NCBI RefSeq assembly: GCF_018390735.1
Contig: NZ_JAHBCL010000003.1
Span: 62,001 to 126,000 of the forward strand
Source of the DNA: Fusibacter paucivorans
Lineage (GTDB): Bacteria > Bacillota > Clostridia > Peptostreptococcales > Acidaminobacteraceae
Length of the DNA stretch: 64,000 nucleotides
Direction of reading: 5' to 3'
Both the position numbers and the translations under genes were made by a program. Shown here one piece after another: positions 35,342 to 43,916 of this stretch. The notes below the pieces were generated by a model that had not been told where the DNA came from, did no database searches, and worked only from the letters and a program-made list of their open reading frames with translations. Positions within the stretch are counted from its first letter, which is position 1, and each line of letters starts with the position of its first letter.

Positions 35342-36250
35342 TCATGATCCTTCTTGCTGTGTTACAGGCACTGCCTGCTCCACAGGTGTTGCCGGCGCAC
35401 CCTGCTGTTCCCACTCTAGCCATGCACCGTCATAAATTTTGAGATTGCTGTAGCCAGCTTCATCGAGTAGCGCATAGGTCTGAGCCGCTCTAAAAGAAGA
35501 CTTGCAGTAGAGAATGATTTCATCATCCTTTGAAAGTCCCAAATCTTTATAGAATAACCCAAGATCTCTTGACGACATAAAAGTACCGTCGCTGTAGAGA
35601 TTTTTCGTATGCGCATAATTAATCGCCGTTGGAATATAGCCTGCCGCATATTCTGCTGCAGATCTGACATCTAAGATTTTGACATCATCTTGCGGCGCTT
35701 CACTAAGTGCCTTCACTTCTTCATAAGTCGCAATGATCGAAGTATCAGCCTCTTGTGCTTCATAAGTCGTTTCCGGCAGTACCGTCGCATCAGCCGATAG
35801 TGGCGCGCCTGCGTTTACAAGTGCCGAAGCGCCGCCATTGACAATCTGCACCGTTTGCTGAGGGCTGTACACTTTCACAGTCCACCAGATGCGTGCAGCA
35901 CTAACGCCCATATTGTCATCATAGACGTAGAGCGTCGTGTTCTGATCAATGCCTTTTGAACCCAAAACAGCTTCGACTTGTTCCTTCGGCGCAAGGGTCG
36001 ACGGAACAGGAACATCTGTAACGAGCTCTGCCGGCGATAACGAAACGGCTCCCTCGAGATGCCCTTTGTCATACGCCTCCTGGCCCCTTGCGTCAATGAC
36101 GACAGCACCTTCCATCTGTGACAGCACTTGATCCGCCTCAATGACGTTCATCGTGCCCGGATAGGATGTATCATTCACGCAAGCCGCAACGATTAAGGCC
36201 GTAAAGACAAGCAATGTCAGCAGCTTAACCGTCGATTTTCGTTTTGTCAT
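35342..36250 (-). CDS. Two-domain rhodanese (sulfurtransferase) lipoprotein
   Basis: A 302-residue lipoprotein of the SseA/thiosulfate sulfurtransferase type. The lipobox is VAAC (Cys24). The N-terminal rhodanese domain (about 33-150) has lost the catalytic cysteine (VYDDNMGVSAAR in its place). The C-terminal domain (about 173-285) keeps it as Cys249 in LYCKSSFRAAQ. This inactive-plus-active layout is standard for the family. The start was set at ATG 36250, behind GGAGGTCAAC; the upstream 48 ORF codons are not protein-like. It is 25 bases upstream of the four-rhodanese gene, so both are likely co-expressed and exported. Confidence 0.92.
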   Translation of the reverse strand: MTKRKSTVKLLTLLVFTALIVAACVNDTSYPGTMNVIEADQVLSQMEGAVVIDARGQEAYDKGHLEGAVSLSPAELVTDVPVPSTLAPKEQVEAVLGSKGIDQNTTLYVYDDNMGVSAARIWWTVKVYSPQQTVQIVNGGASALVNAGAPLSADATVLPETTYEAQEADTSIIATYEEVKALSEAPQDDVKILDVRSAAEYAAGYIPTAINYAHTKNLYSDGTFMSSRDLGLFYKDLGLSKDDEIILYCKSSFRAAQTYALLDEAGYSNLKIYDGAWLEWEQQGAPATPVEQAVPVTQQEGS

Positions 36251-36537
36251 GTTGACCTCCAAAAACAAATTTGTGAGATTGTACTGGAGTATATTGTTAA
36301 AAGTTAAACAATTAAAGTGAAAAAAATAGGTTTTCACAGCTTTATTATAACGATTTATCCGGCAAAGCGGATACCGTATTTTCTTATATAGCATTCTATA
36401 TTAGCATGACAGATTTTTAACAGTCTTTTAACAAGGCTGTACTTTCATCACTTTTTTCATTATGATAAAAGAGAGTGAAACGCTGATCTTTCAAGAGGTA
36501 GCTTCTATCCTCAGCACACTTAATCTTCAGGAGATTC

Positions 36538-38166
36538 GTGATTATTATGTTAAAAACACATGCAAAACAAGCTTATCAAAATACGATAAAATACCGCCAC
36601 AGCCATCGGCCATTCGAAATACCGATCACCTTTTTTTCGCTCCTGATCTATTTTTTAGTGAATTTCATGACATTGTTGCGCTTTCCCACTGTTCATTCAG
36701 ATGAACTTTGGCTCAAGGGCATTGCCGGCGCCGCCATGCGCGCGCAAAACCTTTGGGTAACAGAACCCTTTTTTGACCTCTATCCGCGTGTACCGCATCC
36801 TTTTCGTTGGCTTTATGTCGGTCTGCAATCGCTTTATCTGCGCTGCTTTGGCGATACGGTATTTGCCATGCGGCTTTTATCACTTACATTTGGCATGCTC
36901 TCGATTATAGCCTTTGCCTATTTCCTCAAGCAGTTAAAATTGCCCTATCAGTTGCCGACCTTGGCATTGATGTTCAATATTTCTTTTATCTATGCCCTGC
37001 ATTTCGGCCGTCAGGAAACCATGATTTTATTTTTCATGATTGTCGCCTTGGGTTCCACATTAACCGGCGCTACCCTTTGGCCGGCCCTCATTGTCTTTCT
37101 CAGTATTGGCGTACATCCAAACAGTTTTTTAATCGCTGGGGCTGTTTCAGCCCTCATGGTATGGCAAATTGTTAACCAAAAGCGATCCATTAGACAGCTG
37201 TTTTACTTCGCAGGAATTCTGACGCTTCTCTTTTTATGTATAGTTGCCGTTGGTTCACTGGCAGTGCCGGGGTTTTTTTCGGCATATTTAAAATATGGCG
37301 CCGACCTTGGACTGAACAGCGCACCAACGCGCCGAACAGAATTATTCTTCTGGTTCTGGCAAAAGCTCTATCTGCGAACAGGCGGAACTTACGATTTAAT
37401 GCACATCAAGCTCTGGCTCATCGCCGGGGCACTTCTGTTATTGTCACCGCTGATGACACGCAAGTTTACAGAAGCTCATGCCATTTTATTCGGCACGCTG
37501 CTGGCACTCTTTCTACTCGGTCGCAACAATCAGCTGGCCGTTCTGTTTGTAATCCCTTGGATTATCCTTGGCATCACACAGTATATTTATCGCAAACCTA
37601 GAGAAATCCACATTTTTATTCGCGAAAAGAATCGCCTTCAAGCTGGCAGGCAACGCTTAACCGCCATTATACTCTTAGGTGTTCTCATTTGGCACTGCTA
37701 TGCCAATCTCTCCCTTTATGAACGCGAACGCCCATATCAGGTTCGTTACGATCAGATGGTTGCATCCTTAAAAAATGTACTCCCGGTTGATGCCGTCGTC
37801 CTCGGAAATCTCAATGCGATTGAAGCCGTCGATGAAACACATTTCTACGATCTTCGAAATCTCGGTTATCTCGACGCCGCCAACATCAGCCTAGAGGATT
37901 ATATTCGCGATCGCAATATTCAGTATCTCATTATTCACGATGAGATGAATTATATCCGACAAACCTCGCCCACTTGGGATTTTCTCTATGTTAATACTCA
38001 CTATTTTGATGCACTGTTCCAATTCATCGAAACGGAAACCGAACCTGTTCATACTTTTGAAAACCCGCTTTACGCGATGCGAATCGCCGCCTACAGCGGG
38101 ACCTATCCTTGGCAGACGACTGTCTATAAAATTCACAATTCGTTTTATGAACACACTGACCAATAA
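36538..38166 (+). CDS. GT39-like polytopic membrane glycosyltransferase
   Basis: A 542-residue membrane protein with about ten hydrophobic segments. The first extracytoplasmic loop carries HSDELWLKG, the acidic pair expected for PMT/ArnT-type (GT39, GT-C fold) enzymes that use polyprenyl-phosphate sugars. The C-terminal 150 residues form a soluble domain. It would glycosylate a lipid, protein or polymer outside the membrane. The start could be GTG 36538 (AGGAG close upstream) or ATG 36547. It stands alone on the plus strand between minus-strand genes; the GT2 gene nearby might supply its lipid-linked donor, which is inference. Confidence 0.75.
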   Translation: MIIMLKTHAKQAYQNTIKYRHSHRPFEIPITFFSLLIYFLVNFMTLLRFPTVHSDELWLKGIAGAAMRAQNLWVTEPFFDLYPRVPHPFRWLYVGLQSLYLRCFGDTVFAMRLLSLTFGMLSIIAFAYFLKQLKLPYQLPTLALMFNISFIYALHFGRQETMILFFMIVALGSTLTGATLWPALIVFLSIGVHPNSFLIAGAVSALMVWQIVNQKRSIRQLFYFAGILTLLFLCIVAVGSLAVPGFFSAYLKYGADLGLNSAPTRRTELFFWFWQKLYLRTGGTYDLMHIKLWLIAGALLLLSPLMTRKFTEAHAILFGTLLALFLLGRNNQLAVLFVIPWIILGITQYIYRKPREIHIFIREKNRLQAGRQRLTAIILLGVLIWHCYANLSLYERERPYQVRYDQMVASLKNVLPVDAVVLGNLNAIEAVDETHFYDLRNLGYLDAANISLEDYIRDRNIQYLIIHDEMNYIRQTSPTWDFLYVNTHYFDALFQFIETETEPVHTFENPLYAMRIAAYSGTYPWQTTVYKIHNSFYEHTDQ

Positions 38167-38235
38167 TCTTAAACGGCACCGATGCTTTTAGCATCCCTCG
38201 TTACCAACAGGTTTCGTTTATGACCGTCACCAATC

Positions 38236-39480
38236 TTATCGCTCATTGCGTCTGCCTTCAATGACCATGTTTTCGCCATTTTCATTCTGCCACTGCATCT
38301 TTTGAAAGACTCTTTTGAGATTTATCACTAAATCCGCTTCTGATGTCCCCGTGACAATTACATAGCCAGCCCTAGCAGAGGCGCTCTCTGTCGGCGGCAC
38401 TGTTTCACCGACATCAAAATTGTAACCCGCGCTTAAAACATATGGCAGTGCTTCCACCACCTCAATCGGCGTTTGCGAAGTCACTTTCCCAGGATGGCAG
38501 AAGAAAAGCTGCGTACTGAAATATTGTATGTCCGTCAAATTCGGCATAACATCAACGCGTTTCGGCATGCTGCCAAAGACGCCTTCGATATTGAGTGACA
38601 GGATATCAACACCGGTTGCCGCAGGAATCGTAATGTCCTCATAAGCACCACCAAGCCGACAAGCAATTTCGTTGACGACGACACCGGCTTCACCAACCAG
38701 CATCTGAAAATAAATGGGACCGTCTAAAATATGAAATGCCTCACAAATTTGCTGTGTCAGCCGTTTAAAGGTTTCATCATAATATTTTATATGCTTCGAA
38801 GGATACTCATGCGCTGTACAAACGCCGATATGCAGATCCGGATGAAAGGTCACGCGATCTGTCACAGTCAGGCAAATCGCCTCGCCATTTATAACCCAGC
38901 CGCTGACGGTGACTTCTTCATTTGGGTAATACTGTTCTACCAGTATGACTGTCTCCCTTGAATGCTTTACGACCTCGCCGAAATGCGCCCGAATCGCCGC
39001 AATTGTATTGAGTTTGAATATGCCGCGCTGTCCTTGGGAATCGACGGGCTTTACCACATAGGGCGGCATAATGTGCGCGAGTTCAGCATCCTCAAAGGAC
39101 GCATCAATTAAGGCAAAGGGCATCGTTGGAATCCCAGCCGTTTTAAAAATTGTTTTCATCGCTCGCTTGTTGGTCACATTGTACGCAACGTCCGAATCGA
39201 TGAACCGCGGCAATGCCATTGCTTCTGCTGCTTTGACAACGCTCAGTAACGGCTGATCCGTTCCAACAGTAATCACCGCATCCACGGCTTGCTCTCTGGC
39301 ACATTTTATGATCGCATCCGCATCAAAGGCGTCTGCCAAAACGGCAAGATCTGCCATCTGTTTTCCTTTTGACATCTCCGAATAATCTGCGACAAGGACT
39401 TGACACCCCCGCTTTTTTAGCGCTCTAATCCCGCTGATCTGGCAGCTTCCCGCCCCTACCATTAACACTTTTGACTGCAT
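38236..39480 (-). CDS. ATP-grasp ligase, carbamoyl-phosphate-synthase-like
   Basis: A 414-residue ATP-grasp protein. Residues 1-100 are a Rossmann-like pre-ATP-grasp domain (VLMVGAGSCQISGIRALKKRG). Residues about 105-310 are the ATP-grasp fold with PYVVKPVDSQGQRGI and the metal-binding VVNEIACRLGGAYED. A C-terminal lid-like domain follows. Such enzymes join a carboxylate to an amine or other nucleophile. The product is not predictable. The start is ATG 39480 behind CAGGAGGCGGC; the ORF's first 26 codons are excluded. The GT2 gene upstream on the same strand may be in the same unit. Confidence 0.82.
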   Translation of the reverse strand: MQSKVLMVGAGSCQISGIRALKKRGCQVLVADYSEMSKGKQMADLAVLADAFDADAIIKCAREQAVDAVITVGTDQPLLSVVKAAEAMALPRFIDSDVAYNVTNKRAMKTIFKTAGIPTMPFALIDASFEDAELAHIMPPYVVKPVDSQGQRGIFKLNTIAAIRAHFGEVVKHSRETVILVEQYYPNEEVTVSGWVINGEAICLTVTDRVTFHPDLHIGVCTAHEYPSKHIKYYDETFKRLTQQICEAFHILDGPIYFQMLVGEAGVVVNEIACRLGGAYEDITIPAATGVDILSLNIEGVFGSMPKRVDVMPNLTDIQYFSTQLFFCHPGKVTSQTPIEVVEALPYVLSAGYNFDVGETVPPTESASARAGYVIVTGTSEADLVINLKRVFQKMQWQNENGENMVIEGRRNER

Positions 39481-39614
39481 ATTGCCGCCTCCTGTTTCAT
39501 CATGATACCTATTTAAAGAAATGGCCTCATTGCCTTGAGATAAGCCCCTCACCTTCAACCTTCACGCCATCACAACTTACCAATAGTTTCAATTGGCTTA
39601 GCTGCACACCAACA

Positions 39615-40310
39615 TCACTTTTTTTTAAACCCATAGTAGATAAAAAGCCGAATACCAATCCCAATAAGCCGCCAGAACCGATAGCCGGATTTGCCGAAGA
39701 CACGCGGTGAACGGCTTACTGCCACATTGGCAATGCATCTTGCAAAGGGGATGAGCTCAGCGCTCAAATAAACAAAGCGCTTTTCGCCCATTGCTGCAAC
39801 AGGCATATAAACACTTCGTGCAATAACCCGAAAACTGCTGACCCGCAATTCGCCAAGCGCATCCTTAAAACGCCATTTGAAAAATTTGCCAATCCAATGC
39901 GATCCTTGCCTTCGATAGTGCTGGTCCGTCCGATCAGAATAAATACCGAAAACGAGATCGGCGCCCTGCTCTGCTTCCTTCAGCAATTTAGGCAATGCGT
40001 CCACTGCGTGCTGCAAGTCATCATCCATGGTTATAACAAAATCACCACGACAATATCTAAGTCCCAAATAGAGCGCCATCTGCTGTCCACGGTTGTGTTT
40101 CAAATGCCTAACACGTACCTCAGCATGTCTCCTCGCATATTCTTTTAGTACTTCCGCAGTGCCGTCCGAACTGGCATCATTGATAACGACAATCTCATAA
40201 GGCGCCTCAGCTGCGTCAAAAAAAACGCGAAGCGAATCGAGGAGCAGTGCAATAGAGCGCTCACTGTTGAACGCTGGGATTAAAACACTGTATTTTAACG
40301 GCTTTACCAT
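39615..40310 (-). CDS. Family 2 glycosyltransferase, dolichyl-phosphate-mannose-synthase-like
   Basis: A 231-residue GT2 enzyme. SVLIPAFNSERSI and EIVVINDASSDGT form the nucleotide-sugar binding fold, and VITMDDDLQHAVDALPKLL carries the metal-binding DDD motif with the DLQH segment typical of polyprenyl-phosphate sugar synthases. No long membrane anchor follows, although the last 20 residues are moderately hydrophobic. It likely loads a sugar on undecaprenyl phosphate, which a GT39-type enzyme such as the one encoded at 36.5-38.2 kb could use. The start was set at ATG 40310 rather than the GTG four codons upstream. Confidence 0.87.
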   Translation of the reverse strand: MVKPLKYSVLIPAFNSERSIALLLDSLRVFFDAAEAPYEIVVINDASSDGTAEVLKEYARRHAEVRVRHLKHNRGQQMALYLGLRYCRGDFVITMDDDLQHAVDALPKLLKEAEQGADLVFGIYSDRTDQHYRRQGSHWIGKFFKWRFKDALGELRVSSFRVIARSVYMPVAAMGEKRFVYLSAELIPFARCIANVAVSRSPRVFGKSGYRFWRLIGIGIRLFIYYGFKKK

Positions 40311-40388
40311 TGTCAAACACACCCTTTTTTGATAAAATCTTAACGGAAATAGTTAAGCGCATTGTAATAGTTTTACTGGAGGCATCTC

Positions 40389-40616
40389 ATGCACAAAATA
40401 GATTGTTTTGGCGACATTTGTCCTGTGCCGGTTTTGAAGATGCAGCATGAAATCGAGCTGCTCAAACCTGGCGAAACGTTTCAATTGATCGTCGATCACA
40501 GTTGTGTTATCGCATCTGTTGAACAGCACCTCGCCAACACAACGCTAGCATACACCATCGATGAGGTGATGAACGGCGTGTGGGAAATCACCATTACCAG
40601 ACCTAAAACCGTGTAA
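40389..40616 (+). CDS. tusA: TusA/SirA-like sulfur carrier protein
   Basis: A 75-residue TusA-family protein. The persulfide-carrying cysteine lies in DICPVPVLKM (the CPxP motif). TusA proteins pass sulfane sulfur between rhodaneses, membrane transporters and acceptors. GGAGGCATCTC precedes the ATG. It differs clearly from the two TusA copies at 42.5-43.2 kb, so it is not part of that duplication. A divergent LysR gene lies between it and the YeeE cluster. A strong hairpin terminator follows. Confidence 0.9.
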   Translation: MHKIDCFGDICPVPVLKMQHEIELLKPGETFQLIVDHSCVIASVEQHLANTTLAYTIDEVMNGVWEITITRPKTV

Positions 40617-40653
40617 ACGCCATCGATCTCGTCAACCGGCGTTTGAAATGATA

Positions 40654-40707
40654 AAAATCAGTTATCTTTCGTATGACTTATCATACGCAGAGAAAACTGA
40701 TTTTTTT
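40654..40707. terminator. Terminator between tusA and the LysR gene
   Basis: AAAATCAGTT pairs with AACTGATTTT, enclosing an inner CGTATG/CATACG stem, and is followed by a T-run on the plus strand. It can serve both converging genes. Confidence 0.8.
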
Positions 40708-40740
40708 ATTGCGGATAAACAAATAAATATGTAAAGCACT

Positions 40741-41640
40741 CTAACAGAAATCCTTTTCGCCATTTTCAACGAAGTAATTATAGACATCCGTCACTGGTTT
40801 TTGACGACTGCACTTCTGGCGCGTTACGAGATAAATATCATAATCGAGGTTAAATTTTCTCACTTCAACGACTTTGAATTTTTTCTCGTAAAGCTCTTTT
40901 TTGACTGACATATAGGGTAAGAAGCAAATGCCGAGCTGATTATTGACACTCGATTTGGCCGCCGGAATAGAATCAACTTTAAACATAATCGGGATCTGAT
41001 CGATCGATAACCCAACATTTTTTAGCTGACTCTTTAGAAAAGATGAAATCGTTAATGCCTCATCATCCAGAAGCACCATTTCATGCCGCTGCAGCTCTTC
41101 AACATCAATAATATCCGGTACAGCGGATTCGCTATTCGCCACTAGGACGATATGTTCTTTACCGATCCGGCTGACGTCGAGGCGATCGTCACACGGTTCC
41201 TCAGTGACGAAGCACAGATCTGTCAGTTCATTAATCAAATCCGTTATCGACTCCATGTTCGATTTAGCGCGCATTTCAAAATTATAGGTTGGGAAATTCT
41301 TCTTAACCTTATAGAGAACACATGGCAGTGAATAATCTACCAATGAAAGATAACCGTTAATTCGGATGTTTTCAATGCTGTAAGCAAGCGCATCCAGTTC
41401 TTCCTTAAGCTTATCTTCAATGCGCAGCATCGTCCCGGAGTACTTAAAGAGTATGCGTCCTGCTTCTGTTGGCAAAACGCCTTTATTGCTCCGCTCCAAA
41501 AGCTGATACCCCAACTCATCTTCCAGCTTTTGAATGTTCTGGCTCAAAGCCGATTGAGAGATATGGCGATTAGCTGCAACCTTTGAAATACTCTTAGTCT
41601 CAACAACTTCTCTAAAATAAGCCAGTGCCGCTAAATTCAT
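40741..41640 (-). CDS. LysR-family transcriptional regulator
   Basis: A 299-residue LysR protein. The N-terminal winged helix (SISKVAANRHISQSALSQNIQKLEDELGYQLLER, residues about 18-52) is typical, and the co-inducer domain follows from about residue 90. It is transcribed away from the YeeE/TusA/flavoprotein genes with a 168-base gap, the classic arrangement for a LysR regulator of the divergent operon. It probably senses a sulfur compound or a derived metabolite, which is inference. The first part of the gap is AT-rich, but I cannot define one binding site. Confidence 0.92.
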   Translation of the reverse strand: MNLAALAYFREVVETKSISKVAANRHISQSALSQNIQKLEDELGYQLLERSNKGVLPTEAGRILFKYSGTMLRIEDKLKEELDALAYSIENIRINGYLSLVDYSLPCVLYKVKKNFPTYNFEMRAKSNMESITDLINELTDLCFVTEEPCDDRLDVSRIGKEHIVLVANSESAVPDIIDVEELQRHEMVLLDDEALTISSFLKSQLKNVGLSIDQIPIMFKVDSIPAAKSSVNNQLGICFLPYMSVKKELYEKKFKVVEVRKFNLDYDIYLVTRQKCSRQKPVTDVYNYFVENGEKDFC

Positions 41641-41808
41641 GAGTTACCCCTTTCTTAATTCATTATGAAGTTATGTGCGTAGATTTGGGTATCGTTTTTT
41701 CTTATATTGATTTGGAAATGCGACTGATGATTTTTTCAAATAAAATGTTATCATAATATTGTGAGATTGTTAAGAGTATAGCAAACTTTTATTTTAGGAG
41801 TGTGACAA

Positions 41809-42492
41809 ATGGCTGAAGTCAGTAGAGCTTCAAGACGTGGTTCAAATCGAAATCGAAAGCCAAAGAAAAATCAGATTCCCTTTGGTGTCTTACTGGCACT
41901 ATTCGTCGTCGTCGTCGCCATCATCCTGAATGCCAAATCATCAACATTGGCACTATTCTGGATTACCGGTACGGCTTTCGGCTTTGTTCTTCAAAAGGGA
42001 CGTTTCTGTTTTACCGCATCCATGCGCGATCCTTATTTAACGGGAAGCACTTCGTTAACCCGTGCCGTTATCATTGCCTTTGCCTTAACAACCATAGGCT
42101 TTACGGCTATTAAATACGGCTATGCGGCGCAAGGACTACCTATTCCGGGAATGAGCTACGTTGCACCAATTAGTATAGCAACACTTATCGGCGCATTCAT
42201 GTTCGGTGTAGGCATGGTTATCGCAGGCGGTTGTGCTTCCGGTACGCTGATGCGCGTCGGCGAAGGTTTTTATATGAATATGATTTCACTGGTCTTCTTC
42301 GTGGTTGGTTCCCTTTTGGGCGCCCATGACTATGGCTGGTGGAAAGAGCACTTTATTTCAAAAGGGCCATCCGTGTTCCTACCGGATGTGTTTGGATGGA
42401 TGGGTGCAGTCGTCCTGCAACTACTCGTTTTAATGGCACTTTACGTCATTGCAGAAAAATACGAGGCAAAACGCGGCGGCGCTGGTCATTAA
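41809..42492 (+). CDS. YeeE/YedE-family membrane protein, N-terminal-half type
   Basis: A 227-residue membrane protein with about five to six hydrophobic segments. QKGRFCFTASMRDPYLTG and MVIAGGCASGTLMRVGEGF carry the cysteines conserved in YeeE/YedE thiosulfate or selenium/sulfur transporters. Full-length YeeE has about 350 residues built from two such halves. Here only one half is encoded, the other being the gene at 43235. The first 30 residues are very basic. TTAGGAGTGTGACAA precedes the ATG. It likely passes thiosulfate or another sulfur species to the cytoplasmic TusA encoded next. Confidence 0.87.
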   Translation: MAEVSRASRRGSNRNRKPKKNQIPFGVLLALFVVVVAIILNAKSSTLALFWITGTAFGFVLQKGRFCFTASMRDPYLTGSTSLTRAVIIAFALTTIGFTAIKYGYAAQGLPIPGMSYVAPISIATLIGAFMFGVGMVIAGGCASGTLMRVGEGFYMNMISLVFFVVGSLLGAHDYGWWKEHFISKGPSVFLPDVFGWMGAVVLQLLVLMALYVIAEKYEAKRGGAGH

Positions 42493-42549
42493 CGACAATG
42501 TTATCGACAAAGACGAATTACTTATATTATATCATTATGGAGGCTCATT

Positions 42550-42777
42550 ATGAAAGAAGTTATGTTAGATTGCTACGGTGAAGCGTGTCCAGTACCGCTC
42601 GTAAAAGCTCAAAATAAATTAAACGAACTCGAACTCGGCGATGTACTCATCGTTCAAATCGACCACAGCTGCGCCATGAAAAACGTCCCTGAATGGGCGC
42701 GCAAAGAAGGCTATAACGTTGAAGTTGAAGAAGTAGACGACGGCGAATGGGAAGTTATCATCGAAAAAAATAAATAA
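42550..42777 (+). CDS. tusA: TusA-like sulfur carrier, copy 1
   Basis: A 75-residue TusA protein with the active cysteine in GEACPVPLVKA. The translated sequence is identical to the gene at 42983. TGGAGGCTCATT precedes the ATG. In known YeeE systems a TusA partner (YeeD) accepts or processes imported thiosulfate sulfur. The gene lies between the two half-transporter genes, which supports that role. Confidence 0.92.
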   Translation: MKEVMLDCYGEACPVPLVKAQNKLNELELGDVLIVQIDHSCAMKNVPEWARKEGYNVEVEEVDDGEWEVIIEKNK

Positions 42778-42982
42778 GCATACTGTGCTGAAACAACGGC
42801 ATCTTTCACCGAAACGCAGACGATCCTATGTGATTATCGGCTGATAGATCCTCTAGAGAGAAAAAATAAACACGTATTGAAAAACTGTCTTAAGAAACTA
42901 AAAACCTGTTATTAAATTATCAAATCAGTTTCTGTTTAAGCATTAAACAGATCTCTATAAACGAAAAGAAAGAAGGCTCATT

Positions 42983-43210
42983 ATGAAAGAAGTTATGTTA
43001 GATTGTTACGGTGAAGCGTGTCCAGTACCGCTCGTGAAAGCTCAAAATAAATTAAACGAACTCGAACTCGGCGATGTACTCATCGTTCAAATCGACCACA
43101 GCTGTGCCATGAAAAACGTCCCTGAATGGGCGCGCAAAGAAGGCTATAACGTTGAAGTTGAAGAAGTAGATGACGGCGAGTGGGAAGTCATCATCGAAAA
43201 AAATAAATAA
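42983..43210 (+). CDS. tusA: TusA-like sulfur carrier, copy 2
   Basis: The protein is identical to copy 1 over all 75 residues. By eye, the 228-base genes differ at six positions, all silent third-codon changes (for example TGC/TGT, GTA/GTG, GAC/GAT). Similarity extends a few bases upstream (GGCTCATT) and past the stop, while the 205-base spacer is not repeated. This suggests a duplication kept uniform by selection or gene conversion. It is followed by the second half-YeeE gene with a GGAGG site. Confidence 0.92.
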   Translation: MKEVMLDCYGEACPVPLVKAQNKLNELELGDVLIVQIDHSCAMKNVPEWARKEGYNVEVEEVDDGEWEVIIEKNK

Positions 43211-43234
43211 GCACCCTTCTGGAGGTGAACTTTT

Positions 43235-43795
43235 TTGGAAAATAAACAAGTTAAATTTTTTGACCGCGTCAAAAAAAATGACTACTATCTCAAATGGATT
43301 AAGAGTCCGTTTACCTATGTTACCGCTGCGGTGCTTTTGTCACTATTTCAAATCGTAACCCTTGCCGCGACTGGTAATCCATGGGGCGTTTCAGGCGTCT
43401 TCGCTTATTGGGGCGCGTGGGTCTACGAAGCAATTGGCGGCAGTGTTGACAAATGGTATTACTTTGCGAGTTCCGGTGCACAGGCAACGCTCGAAAATGG
43501 CTTTTTAAATCATGCCGGTACCTTCCGCAACCTCGGTATTATTTTCGGCGCATTAGCGGCAACGCTTCTAGCATCCGGCTTTAAAATCAAAAAAATAAAA
43601 TCAAAAAAACAGATCATTGCTGCGACGCTTGGCGGCTTACTCATGGGGTATGGCGCACGATTGGCAGCAGGCTGCAACATCGGCGCACTTTACAGTGGGA
43701 TCGCATCGCTTTCGCTTTCAGGATGGGTTTTTGCCATTGGCATGTTCTTTGGCGCTATTGTCGGCAGTAAACTACTCGTAAAATACTTTATGTAA
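43235..43795 (+). CDS. YeeE/YedE-family membrane protein, C-terminal-half type
   Basis: A 186-residue membrane protein with about four to five hydrophobic segments. GNPWGVSGVFAYWGAW and GYGARLAAGCNIGALYSGIASLSLSGWVF are characteristic YeeE/YedE stretches; the cysteine in AAGCNIG matches the conserved cysteine of the second repeat. Together with the gene at 41809 it would rebuild a complete YeeE-like transporter, as in two-subunit PmpA/PmpB-type systems. The start is TTG (GGAGGTGAACTTTTTTTG). It is 24 bases behind tusA copy 2. Confidence 0.87.
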   Translation: MENKQVKFFDRVKKNDYYLKWIKSPFTYVTAAVLLSLFQIVTLAATGNPWGVSGVFAYWGAWVYEAIGGSVDKWYYFASSGAQATLENGFLNHAGTFRNLGIIFGALAATLLASGFKIKKIKSKKQIIAATLGGLLMGYGARLAAGCNIGALYSGIASLSLSGWVFAIGMFFGAIVGSKLLVKYFM

Positions 43796-43832
43796 TCATT
43801 CACATAATCTTGTTGTCATGCCCAAAGCCTAT

Positions 43833-43864
43833 CGTCACATGATTGGTTCAATTGATATGTGACG
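43833..43864 (+). repeat. Inverted repeat ahead of the flavoprotein gene
   Basis: CGTCACAT and ATGTGACG pair around a 16-base loop in the 120-base gap between the second YeeE half and the flavoprotein gene. No T-run follows directly. It could be an mRNA stem or a regulator site. Confidence 0.45.
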
Positions 43865-43916
43865 AAGCGGCGGGCTATCATCTGATATTCCTATTTTATA
43901 GAATGTGAGGCAATAT

